Source: Muricea muricata
Taxonomy: Eukaryota > Cnidaria > Anthozoa > Malacalcyonacea > Plexauridae
Assembly (NCBI GenBank): GCA_963855995.1
Contig: OY979718.1
Coordinates: 59,064,564 to 59,128,563, forward strand
DNA length: 64,000 nt
Reading direction: 5' to 3'
The translations under genes and the position numbers were made by a program. Each line of letters opens with the position of its first letter. Positions within the stretch are counted from its first letter, which is position 1. Shown piece after piece: positions 25,735-35,500 of this stretch. The notes beneath the pieces were generated by a model. The model saw nothing but the letters and a program-made list of their open reading frames with translations. It was not told the DNA's origin and ran no database searches.

Positions 25735-26090
25735 GTTCAAAAGAAGGCTAAAGGAGGTATGACGGATACGAAAATGTATACATTTTTAGAGCAAAATATT
25801 AGTGTTTCTTTGGTTGCATAAAAAAACACACAGATTAATGTTTGGAATAAGTTATTTCCTATAGAATATAACAATATAATACAAATAAATGATATTTAAA
25901 TATGCTGTCCGATTTCTACAATATTTTCCAACTCCGATCCTTTGACTTTGTACACTGTTCCATCCTCCGTTACCAGGAGCTTACGTTTCTGTCCCTTGTG
26001 TTCCACGAGTTTGACGTCCAACACTTTGACTGCATTTCGTTTCTTGCTATAAAGGCACTTTGTCAGAGTCCAGCATACCAGTCAGAATGC
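25735..26090 (-). repeat. Left inverted repeat, containing a second copy of a gene's 3' end
   Basis: Reverse complement of about 29050-29402. On the minus strand it reproduces the C-terminal coding part of the OB-fold-like gene (VTEDGTVYKVKGSELEN and so on, ending at the same TAA) plus its 3' untranslated region. Similarity is strong from 25735 to 26035. It weakens further in, where the frame is shifted and carries a TAG. Either the element has long terminal repeats that overlap a gene end, or a truncated inverted copy was added. Confidence 0.75.
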
Positions 26091-26152
26091 TAATCATTTA
26101 TTTCTGTCTTTCCCAGAGTTAGAATGTTTTGGCTTACTGCTCTGTCCATTTT

Positions 26153-26416
26153 TTAATTTAGCGGCTTGTAAGTAAATACTAAATTTCTTTCTATTTCTTC
26201 TTGTCGCTTTATTAGTTTTTCGACACTTTCCTCCATATTAAATTCCTTTGGTTCTTCATTCTGTCGAGGTACACATATTCCTATTTTACTCCATTTTAAC
26301 CATTTCTTGCGCTCCCTCGTGTCCATTTCGTGTACTTGATCGAGATGATTTGCTAACCTTGCCAGATTTGTACTACAACAACCAAACACAGTGCAGTTTC
26401 TACGCGTGCGACCCAT
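26153..26416 (-). CDS. Small C2H2 zinc-finger protein of the Rep-like element
   Basis: Intact 87-residue frame; I place the start at the ATG at 26416, because the frame upstream of it has no ATG. It begins MGRTRRNC and has one finger-like motif, C-x4-C-x10-H-x4-H (CTVFGC...NHLDQVH), followed by a basic stretch (RERKKWLKWSK) and a charged, possibly helical C-terminus (MEESVEKLIKRQEEIE). A nucleic-acid-binding or regulatory role is inferred from the finger and basic region only. It diverges from the Rep-like gene across a region of about 270 bases. It is the only frame in the element without disruption. Its biological function is unknown. Confidence 0.5.
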   Translation of the reverse strand: MGRTRRNCTVFGCCSTNLARLANHLDQVHEMDTRERKKWLKWSKIGICVPRQNEEPKEFNMEESVEKLIKRQEEIERNLVFTYKPLN

Positions 26417-26533
26417 GTTTGCTCGACGAGCTTGTATCAATAAATGGATAAGTTATCATCCGTTCGCTGTTTCATAAGGCCTCTTTAGGCCCGGTTTGGC
26501 CATTTATGGCACTATAGGGCCCCATGGCCCGAT

Positions 26534-26546
26534 CGCTCACAGAGCG
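26534..26546. repeat. Small stem-loop in the divergent intergenic region
   Basis: CGCTC, loop ACA, GAGCG. It lies between the divergent genes of the Rep-like element, downstream of a GC-rich palindromic stretch (GGGCCCCATGGCCC, about 26518-26530). It is a possible origin or regulatory hairpin, but short enough to be chance. Confidence 0.3.
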
Positions 26547-26587
26547 TTTTAAGCTAGCCAAGTCTGGGAAAGACTGCCATTCTTATC

Positions 26588-26634
26588 GTGACGTCACTAC
26601 AAAAACTGATTAGCTTGCAAAAATGCGTTATATA
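26588..26634 (+). promoter_or_regulatory. CRE and TATA promoter of the Rep-like gene
   Basis: GTGACGTCAC at about 26589-26598 is a full CREB/ATF site (TGACGTCA). TATATA follows at about 26629-26634, and the first ATG of the plus-strand gene is at 26691, a normal spacing for a TATA-driven short leader. Further TGACGTCA copies at 25565, 29494 and 29543 show that the motif recurs around the element. Confidence 0.5.
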
Positions 26635-26690
26635 TTGCGCGCCTCGCAGTCTTTTTTTCTTATTCTGTGTTATAGCTTGGTGCTGTGAAC

Positions 26691-28019
26691 ATGTCTTCGA
26701 AGATATCTTACTTTACTTGGCAATATGCAAGCTTTGGGTCTTTTTTCTCGGCGTGCAATTCATGGTCGATCCATAACAAGAATACTGTGGTCTTGGAGAA
26801 TATTGCAAAGGAGAATTCGCTTAACAGAACTGGCGCTGTCAATTTTAACAAGTATGGGCGGCAAAATGGTATCGGCTTCTCGCCATGCAGTGACAAGTTC
26901 GTGGATAACTTTTTGTTCTATGTCTACGTCCCGGATTAATTCGTGACAGCAACGAAAACCTACACGGAAGTTGACCATGTTAATAAACACATTCGAGATA
27001 TGCTCGACCGCTACGGCTTGCACAAATGTAAAGTCAAAGCCGTCGCATTGTCACCGTTACAACCAAGCGAATTGGATGAAGTGTATGGAAGGCTTAAAAC
27101 CAAAGAGACTAACGAAACCGTGTTTTACGTGCAAGAATTTAAAGTTGCATGTGCGGACAAAGAATATTCCGATGTTCTCAAGTTCTTACGAACGACGAAT
27201 ATAGAATAAAAAATATTTTCCTAAAAGATATCGATGTCACGATGAATTATGCAGGCAGTTTTGACAGAGATGAAGTCATCCAACATCTGACTACGAAGAA
27301 AGGATTTCGTGTCCAAGGAAGTGCAAATGATGCGAACATGAGAATTTTAGATAATGCGACCAGGTTGGCAAGCAACTGCCTCACGTATATGGAAACGGTG
27401 GATGGACTGACAACCCGATGTAAAATTTACAATAAAATGGTGCAATGCTGGAGAGCAAAAGTGTTCGAGAAACCGTTGGGCAACACTGGAAGGACTGGGT
27501 TTGTCAAAAAGATACACGATTGAAGAATGCGCGCGATTTAGCCAAAGATCGTGGTTTGACTCGGGCAGAAGTCACGTTTTATTGCAAGGATACAGTTCCT
27601 AGTGACAACTTCCCTTAACCCTTCTACGCGTTAGGGAATATGTTCCAGCGACAATAGTTTACTCTACGCCGTTTGCAGACACTTAGAAGGCTTACTGTGA
27701 CGCCATGTTGCACAGCTTGGTTGCCATAGATCGAACACGTGATGTTGGTTTGGTCGTGTACACGTACAACGAGATGATAAAAAACATAAGTGGACAGTTT
27801 GTGGAACACTGGTGTGAGAAAGAACAGTGGTGCCTTTCCAACCTTACACTTAGCGTCAAACTTCCCGTAGATATCATCGAGGTGTGCGACCGAAGTAAAG
27901 TGATAAGCGGAAAAACCAAAGATGCAGTTATGTACATTTCCGGAGCTCGGTATTTTAAAAGTCGAAAAGACGGAGGCAGAGATTTTACCACACGCCTTGT
28001 CTCCAATGGTGGTATCTGA
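26691..28019 (+). pseudogene. Broken replication-initiator-like gene
   Basis: Starts at the ATG at 26691. The same frame continues past a TAA (26937-26939); the coding frame then shifts near 27195 and again near 27515, breaks near 27618, and crosses a TAG at 27684-27686 before ending at 28017-28019. Conserved-looking blocks are KDIDVTMNYAGSFDRDEV (about 27226-27279), TRCKIYNKMVQ (about 27414-27446), KDRGLTRAEVTFY (about 27543-27580) and a C-terminal domain (27705-28019). An R-x-Y-N/D-K block followed by R-x-E-V is reminiscent of rolling-circle initiators of the Rep_trans type. This is a motif-level inference, and no HUH motif was identified. At least two stops and two frameshifts mean no functional product. 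Confidence 0.5.
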
Positions 28020-28114
28020 ATACACAACTGTTACAGAAAGTTGGCTCAGTTCCTCACCAGCATTGAGTACCTTACCTTGCACACGTGCAGAGAAGTAAAA
28101 CATGTAAAGTGGAT

Positions 28115-29243
28115 ATGAAATTGTGCCGAATGAATATTTTGGAAGTCAAGCTACCGGTAAAGCAACACAGTACTCTCGAGAAAGAACGAAACGATCAGTG
28201 GAAATAGCTAATTGAAGAAACAGCAAAAGAAATCCAGGAAAGTCAAAAGCCTTTCGAAGATGCCATCGCAGAGAAACAGAACAAATTGCAGCTCTTAGAA
28301 AATATAGCAGTGCTTTCTCCAACAACAAAGTCATCCATCTTAAAAATTTGCCTTTGGGGCCTTACAACATCATGGCCATGCGAGAGGCACAAACACAGTT
28401 TGGAAATAAGTACATCATGTTACTAGAAACAGATCAAAACGGAACACTTGCACTTTGCTATTCTAATAAAGAAATCGAAAGGTACAGGTACATGCGAGAA
28501 AACCTAACGGAGGAACAGAAGGAAAAGATAAAGAGATCCTTGGCGCAACTACCTCACCCTCTTCGAGAAACTATTGGCTCTCCTCAGTATTACTGGATGG
28601 GGTCGCCCGCCAAAGAAACGTTATCGTCTATTGTAATCTCACATTGCCCGCAGAGATAGAGAAAAATTCCATAAAAAGTCTGCGGGAGCAAATAACGAGA
28701 GAAATACAAGAAGAAAAATTAAAAACGGCTTGCACATATCCGACCAGGTCTGTGGAATCTCCACCTGTACTGGCAGAAGAAATGGTGCTTTACAAACATA
28801 TGCGAAATTTGGCCGAGTTACCTCTTGGTTCCACGCACACCGTTACGGCAATCCGTTACATCGACCATTATGAGCAGGAGAAGCTGGTTGTCAAGCTGGA
28901 CTATGGCACAATCTACCAGGCTGGCGACAATTTGGAGCAGCAGAAAGAACAGTTAAGAAATGGCTGTAAAGTAGTTATATCCAAAACGAAGTTATCACCT
29001 ACCACGAAGAAGTTTGCTATTTGTAAAGTTGTACAAAAAGGGGACTGGACTGGCTTACTGGATTACGAGAAAGCGCCTATATTGCCACGAAAGAAGAAGA
29101 GAGGTGTCCTAAAAGTGTTGGGCGTCAAACCCGTGGAACACAAGCGACAGAAACGTAAGCTCCTGGTAACGGAGGATGGAACAGTATACAAAGTCAAACG
29201 ATCGAAGTTGGAAAATACTGTAGAAATCGGACAGCATGTTTAA
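28115..29243 (+). pseudogene. Broken gene with two OB-fold-like segments
   Basis: Probable start at the ATG at 28115, with an in-frame TAG at 28205-28207 and frameshifts near 28350 and 28640. The N-terminus is charged and coiled-coil-like. Two segments share the pattern LPLGxxxxxxAxR followed by an alternating beta-rich stretch: LPLGPYNIMAMREAQTQFG (about 28351-28407) and LPLGSTHTVTAIRYIDHYE (about 28821-28877). This suggests duplicated OB-fold-like, possibly single-strand-binding, modules. The C-terminus is rich in Lys/Arg (LPRKKKRGVLKV, HKRQKRKLL). The last part is a 199-codon open frame (28644-29243). A role in replication of the element beside the Rep-like gene is inferred from context. 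Confidence 0.5.
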
Positions 29244-29281
29244 ATACCGTTTATTTGTATTATATTGTTATATTCGATAAG

Positions 29282-29288
29282 AAATAAA
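29282..29288 (+). terminator. Polyadenylation signal of the OB-fold-like gene
   Basis: AATAAA about 40 bases after the stop codon of the plus-strand gene. The inverted copy on the left has lost the exact hexamer (AATAAC-like). Confidence 0.5.
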
Positions 29289-29514
29289 TTATTCTGAACG
29301 TTAATCTATGTGTTAATTTATGCAACCAAAGAAACACTAATATTTTGCTCTAAAAATGTATACATTTTCCTATTCATCATACCTCCTTTATCCTTCTTTT
29401 GATTATTTCTTTATTCATATTTAATGTTTTTCAGATGAACGATAAATGTATCCCATTTCTCGCTGAATAACCCGTATTGATAACACTGCATCATGACGTC
29501 ACCGTATGCACATT

Positions 29515-29533
29515 GTACGCACATCGTGCGTAC
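29515..29533. repeat. Perfect 8-bp stem hairpin at the right edge of the Rep-like element
   Basis: GTACGCAC, loop ATC, GTGCGTAC. It follows CATGACGTCACC (29492-29503) by 11 bases and is followed by another TGACGTCA (about 29543). It mirrors the hairpin and direct-repeat arrangement on the left edge (25541-25574). Confidence 0.6.
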
Positions 29534-29689
29534 GCCTTATCGATGACGTCATTTGGCCTCCACCACCATTTTGAATACTAATTACTTCCGACGCCATACA
29601 GACGAGGTAAACTACTTGTAGGCTAGAGAAAACCCCGCTTAGACAATTTAAACTAAGTTGCAAGCGCGTGATAGCAAACATATAGTCTG

Positions 29690-29815
29690 TGGCCAATGCA
29701 AAATGTCTCAAGTCAAGGAGCTTAGGGTCAATCCCTGCCCTTGTCACAAACCTTATAGTTTTTTGACAGGGGAGAAGAATTTTTATAAATATTTAGGCTA
29801 GACTTAAATCAAAGT
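29690..29815 (+). repeat. SINE-like dispersed repeat, copy 1
   Basis: GTGGCCAATGCAAAATGTC through GGGTCAATCCCTGCCC to the GACAGGGG and TAGGCTAGAC stretch matches 31405-31520. GGGTCAATCCC resembles a pol III B box and TGGCCAATG a weak A box, so a tRNA-derived SINE is possible. Confidence 0.5.
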
Positions 29816-29819
29816 TATT

Positions 29820-31000
29820 CGAACCCATTTGCGAGCTTTTGTTTATATTCCATCGATCTTGAAGTTGCTTTTTGAGTGTAATTACTTTTTTAAATGTTTA
29901 TACAAATTTATTTTTAAATAAATCCAATTAAGTCGTTTACAATATCACGGATGATAAAAATGAGTAAACTCACAACTTGAGCATACAGTAGGTTTCGGTG
30001 CTACGAATTTTAAATCCTATATTTTTGTAAGTAAAACATTGAAAAATAAATGTGTGTTGCAATCAGCCTTCTCTTATACTCGGAAAAAGCCTTGTAAATT
30101 CTGATCAAAAATACATTTCTAAATTTGATGAACTTCTAGGCGTTCAAGTTATATATATTTATATATATCACTGAACAATACAGATCAACATTTAAATCTA
30201 ATGTCGCATGACACCATTATTGCATGCCGTGGCACTATAGAGACGATAAGTAATTATGGAAATCTTGTTTGCTGATTGCATAGAAGATCAGGAAAATTAT
30301 ATTCTGATCTTCAAGATAAAACTTATAAAGCACGTTAATAACAGCAGCCTATGTAGATGCGTGTGCGCATCTTAATAGTGCCTCTACCTGGTCGTAATTC
30401 AACCACAATTATAGTGGATCAGCAGAGCATGCCGTATATGTATGTAAATCGGTGATACTATAGTCTTGATGGCCTGATTCGAAGATACAGGGTTTTAGCA
30501 CTTATGGTCTGGGGGCCGCTTCTACTCTCCCCTGTAATTCGAACCAGATGTGGTGGAGTTATGATACAGACGGTTGAGGCAGTCAATTCGATGCCGTTGT
30601 CGAAAGGCAACCGCATTTGGCTGGTGGTCGAAGCCAAATGTGCGATGCCATCTTTTTATGAACATCATTGGTCCTTTTCACAATCGTCATGCTCTCTTTT
30701 TGACCATCCCTAGGCTAATCCTTAGAAGGTAGCAGAACTCCTGACACCATTTGAAACCTGCTAATTTAAATTGATTACGCTATAGCATCCCCTTCGCGCT
30801 TTGTTTGCATTACTCATACTTACTTCATGCGCTACTTTATACAAGCCTGATAATAAGCGCCTGGATACGAGGCAGCTATAGCATGCAATCCCATACGAAA
30901 GTTCTCAATTTCCCTAATATAAATGGTATCGCGTAATTTTATTTTCTTATTTTTTTTTTCGTCAGAAAAATGATGGTTCCAACCGTTAAGAAAAATTATA
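29820..31000. other. Intergenic stretch with no recognised gene
   Basis: AT-rich sequence with a TATATATTTATATATATC run near 30150. Open frames here (for example 30504-30713) are short and show no recognisable motif. Confidence 0.6.
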
Positions 31001-31004
31001 GCAT

Positions 31005-31215
31005 TTTATATTTAACAAATATAAAACATTTTCCGTGCTGATATACAGTTATATCAACACGAGTGGAATTTGGAAAACGAGAAATTGTATGGAAACACGA
31101 CGCCCGAAGGGCGGAGTGTTTTCATACAATTTCGAGTTTTCCCGACAACACGAGTGTTGATATAACTGTATATCAACACCACTGATTAACACGGAAAATG
31201 TTTTATATTTGTTTT
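31005..31215. mobile_element. Palindromic MITE
   Basis: ACAAATATAAAACATTTTCC at about 31015 pairs with GGAAAATGTTTTATATTTGT at about 31193-31212. The interior GATATACAGTTATATCAACA also pairs with TGTTGATATAACTGTATATC, giving a hairpin with arms of about 90 bases. Directly to the right (31230-31345), CCGTGTTTAC motifs recur in both orientations, so a second related fragment adjoins it. Confidence 0.7.
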
Positions 31216-31404
31216 ATAATAGAGCAATGTCAAAAGCCCGAAGGATACGAAAAATTTCCGTGTTTACAAGTGGCGGGAAATTTTCCGTGTTTACAATGAG
31301 TTATGTAAACACGGCTCTTAACCAATCAGCATTCAGGATTCACAAATGCTATATTACAATTATATATATATAGTTACTTGAGACATTTTACATTGGCACT
31401 ACAG

Positions 31405-31520
31405 TCTAGTGGCCAATGGAAAATGTCTCAAGTCAACGAGCTTTGGGTTAATTCCTGCCCTTGCCACGAGCCCTATGGTTTTTGTCAGGGGTAAAATCTA
31501 TAAATAAAAAGACTAGATTA
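31405..31520 (+). repeat. SINE-like dispersed repeat, copy 2
   Basis: Second copy of the repeat at 29690-29815 in the same orientation, with about one in seven bases changed in the part I compared (GTGGCCAATGGAAAATGTC, GGGTTAATTCCTGCCC, GTCAGGGG). Confidence 0.5.
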
Positions 31521-31927
31521 ATTCTTTGTTTGCTAACTTTACCATATTTCTGAAATGCCCATATAATGATAATCGGAAGACACCTGTCATTAACCCTCAT
31601 AAACCTTTTTGACTCATATAAACCCTTTCAGCCGTTTTTCGACTACTTGTATACAGCTGACCAAATAAGGGCTATCCTTCTAAAAGCGTAGATTGTAGTT
31701 CATGAGCGCGCAAGGGATGACGGGTTATTGCTGATTTTCACCTCTAAACTCGAAATCATTTCTTTGAAACTGCATCGAGGGCACGTAGGAACTTACAACG
31801 GCAAAGGTTCTTGCTACAAAGGTAATCCTCGGAGTATCAGGGCTCAAATAAACAATAATCCATCATCCCTTGCGCGCGTCCATAGGTTACAGTTTACCCT
31901 TTTGGAAAGACAACTTTAATTGTATTA

Positions 31928-32164
31928 GAGAGCTTAAGCAAGCGACGTTTTTGTCAGCACGGACGGCGGCCGGAAGTGAGTTGCGTCCTTATAGATGGCG
32001 AATGATGGCGTCAGCCGTTTTTGTTTGAAATCGTGAACGTGAAAGTTGACTGACTGCAGTTTTTGATTCAAGAGCGGCTGACGCCATCATTCGCCATCTA
32101 TGACGATGAAACTTACTTCCGGGTGCCGTCCTTAACGACAAAAACGTCGCTTGCTTAAGCTCTC
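31928..32164. mobile_element. TA-flanked 237-bp MITE
   Basis: Begins GAGAGCTTAAGCAAGCGACG and ends with the reverse complement. TA flanks both ends (31926-31927 and 32165-32166). The inner part also pairs: TAGATGGCGAATGATGGCGT with ACGCCATCATTCGCCATCTA. Non-coding; Tc1/mariner-type target choice is inferred from the TA. Confidence 0.8.
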
Positions 32165-32510
32165 TATCAGCAGTATAGTAATTAAAGAAAAGTTATAAAT
32201 CACTCATAATCGATCTGTTTCATGGCATGAAATAAATAAAACGATTTACATAATTTCAAAATTGTTTTAATCCTTTTTCTTGTCAAGGATTAGCTATATC
32301 AAACAAACGCCGAGGACAAATACAAATCCAACACGCACAACAATAGAAATAATTAAGATTGATTTAAAAGATTATGCTCAAGATAAGGCAAATTATACAT
32401 TGCATTGTTTAGTGCTAGCTGGCGTGTTAAATTCGCGAGTATCACTAAATTCATGCACATTTCACATCACGTAAAGTGAGGTGGTGTTTGTAAATTAAGT
32501 TGATTGAAAA

Positions 32511-35500
32511 ATGTGGTTGCAAAATTATTTGACAATTTTTGCGTTTGCAATATGTTGCTACAACTTCAAAGATATAGAAGCTCCTACTGTTACAGTGAAA
32601 AGTAAACATACTGAAAAAATATTGCACGGACAATCACAAACTTGTTATTTGAAGACGGTAAAGTCAGAAAAAGAAAATGCTACGGAAATGTTAAAAAAAG
32701 AACGAATGAAGAATAATGGAGTTGACAGGATCAGAGTGTTGCAGTGGAAAGCTCTTTCAAGAAATTCAAAATATCAGTATCCAGACCACGAAGAAAAACC
32801 AATGCTTCAATCAGACGATAGAAAACGTAAAAAGATAAGAAATGAAAGGTAAACTATTTAATGAACTCTGTATATTCATATTTTTTCTCTTAACTGTTAG
32901 ATACGCTGTCACATTTGAAATGTATGTGTCACAAACCCTAAGTCTATATATGCGTTAGTGACGGATGAGTTTGGGGTAATCGTACGTTCCATTCCCAGTT
33001 TGGACTCACGACATTTCTGTTGAAACAGTTAGTCAAGGTTCTATCAAAAGTCGTGGGATTTTCGGTGGTACTGGGCTTTTCTCGCACAGAAAATGTAGAC
33101 AGAGACTTACGTGAGCCTCATACTCTTGCCATTTGTATTTGACAATTGTTATCATGAGAAATAGAGAATGAAATATATATACCGATCTTTCTGTTTTATA
33201 TTTAAAAAATAAAGTTTCAAGCTCATTATAATATAATCCACAACCTCTACTTGAGTTGAAATGGCGATCTCTCTTGGTTGTTGATAGCGAGCCTAAGGCT
33301 AAGAGTTTCTCGCCAAATGTTGTTCGTAAGCCCTCGATCTCTAGTGCGTGAAACGTATTTATTTTGTGTGCTCCGGAATATATAACAAAGTTCTGATTGA
33401 AACTGCACAGTTAGTCAGATTTAAAAGAGCTGAAAGATTATCAATCGCAGAAATATAAGTGTACGTAGAGCCACCCCCTCCCATTCTCTTATAACTTTGC
33501 TCGACTTAAATTTTATGGCCTGATGCTCAGGCTACTAAAATTTAGACACACAACTAGGAAAACTTAACATGGTCTCAGGTGCAGCAGAGCTATTTTGTTT
33601 AAAAAGCAAATGAAAGTTTGCAACACGACATTTTTAAACTTCTGTGACATTACGTGACTTAATCTTTTGAAATTGTATCTGGAGGGCACGTCCCTGTACA
33701 TCGTTGGATGCCGTCGCCCCATTGTGTCTATCTCCATTTCGGCGGCGACCCCATTTGTAAGTAGTAATTAAAATATGACTATCTACTTCCTTCCATGTCT
33801 ACAACTATGCACTGCCTTCTCGTTTGTCTTGCAATTGATTACCATTTTATACAAAGCAAAATATCATGATTGGTTATGCAGTACACGGAGAGGCAAGTAA
33901 TAATACAAGCTTGATGTTTCAGTAAAAAAAGTTTCTCGTGAAGCCTTGTTGACAAAGGTTCATTCTAGCCATAAGAATCGGAGATATATGTGAACGAGTT
34001 ATTAACAAACTAAAATACAGGTAAAATACTGCACATGATTGCTTTTGCAGAGGCCAAAAAATCTTATATTCTTACGAGAAGCTAGTGTGAATTAGGCAAA
34101 ACTGGGTACAATGCTTCTCGTATAAAGACTTTCATATTTAAGCGTCGACCTGCATGATAATTTCATTGGGTATCTCGAGGGTTTCATTGGGTACAGAGTG
34201 TCTCGGAAAAATGTCACTTTGACAAAATAAGCAATGAAATCACTTTTGTTTGAAAAACAGTTAAAAGAATTTATGAAACAAGAAGCCTAATAAAAGTGAA
34301 TTTATGCTAGAAAAATGCTCCAATCCCAAGACAATCATTTGCATAAATTCTGCACGCATGTAAAAATAGACAACGTTACACTTAAAATGCAGTTATTTCT
34401 TTTTACGTCAACACGATAATAATTTATGATATTTGACGAGCATATATTAACCTGGTGACGGTTGTTCAAGATGGGTTAGCGTTAATCCTGGCAATTTAAA
34501 CCACTGTTTAAATATCTATTTCTACAGCTCTGTTTATTTCCTTCATTTCAGTTCGCAAAATCACAAAACAAGTTTAATAACGACAAAACAATGGGAAGAT
34601 TTTGCTGCCTACAAGATTTCAAGCAACAAACATGAAGTGGGGAAACGTAGTAATGAACCTTTGCAGAATGTCTGTCCAAAGTACGATTCTTGCCGTGAAC
34701 GTTGCTCTACTAACAAGCGACAGATAGATAACCAAGCATTCAACTGCTATTGTGATCATCAATGTTACTCAGTTTTCCAAGATTGTTGCTATGACTACGA
34801 GGTCTACTGTGGTAAACAAACTCCAGGAGTAAACAAGATGCAAGTTTTGGATCGAAATATCATGTCATGCTTAGCAGGTTATGAAGGTGAAGGTAAGAAT
34901 ATTTGGATGGTGACAAGATGTTCCCCACGCTGGTTGAACAAGGAAACATTGTACAAATGTGAGAATATTTCAAAAAGTAATATATTTGAAGGTCAGAATA
35001 TTTACCAAAACTTGCCTGTGATTGATGCAAACAACATCGTGTACCGCAACGCATTTTGTGCGCAGTGTAACAACATTGCAAATTTTACATATTTTGAGTT
35101 CAATATTACCTGCGATATTTTACCATCTTCGTCTTTATCAAATCTACCTAAGATTATATCATTTGTGACAGAATATTGTGGACCCGACAATATTTTTCCC
35201 ATCCTAGGCCAGAATCAAGCTAGACGGTACTGCAGTACATTTGTGAAACAAAATTGTAAAAGATTTTTTGACTCAAAGAAATGCCGGAAAGGCTCCATAG
35301 CTGTTGTCAGTGGCAAGTATGCCAACTACAAGAACATCTGGTGTGCCCAGTGCAATGGTGTTCCAACTGATCAATTGAATTGTGGCCTTAGGATTAGTCA
35401 AGGCGTTTCAAGATACACTTTTCCACGTTATCTCGCACCTTCTTTTGAGCTTATAATGGATGAACCTGAGACATGGCATGTATCAGCGGTATCACCAATG

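Larger units (their letters stand above)
25563..29503. mobile_element. Decayed mobile element with Rep-like and OB-fold-like genes
   Basis: The 12-mer CATGACGTCACC occurs at 25563-25574 and 29492-29503 in direct orientation and may be a target duplication or part of the termini. Just inside lie inverted repeats (about 25735-26090 against about 29050-29402). The centre holds a minus-strand C2H2 gene and two plus-strand genes that diverge from a shared promoter region. Both plus-strand genes are broken by stops and frameshifts, so this copy cannot be autonomous. It could be a transposon, a replicon-type element or an endogenised DNA virus; I could not match it to a named family. It sits directly beside the giant inverted duplication. 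Confidence 0.6.

Noticed and set aside
26760..27023. 87-codon minus-strand frame within the Rep-like element
   Set aside because: It overlaps the Rep-like gene on the opposite strand, which has better motif support and a promoter.
27624..28103. 159-codon minus-strand frame
   Set aside because: Antisense shadow of the C-terminal domain of the Rep-like gene; composition and lack of motifs do not support it.
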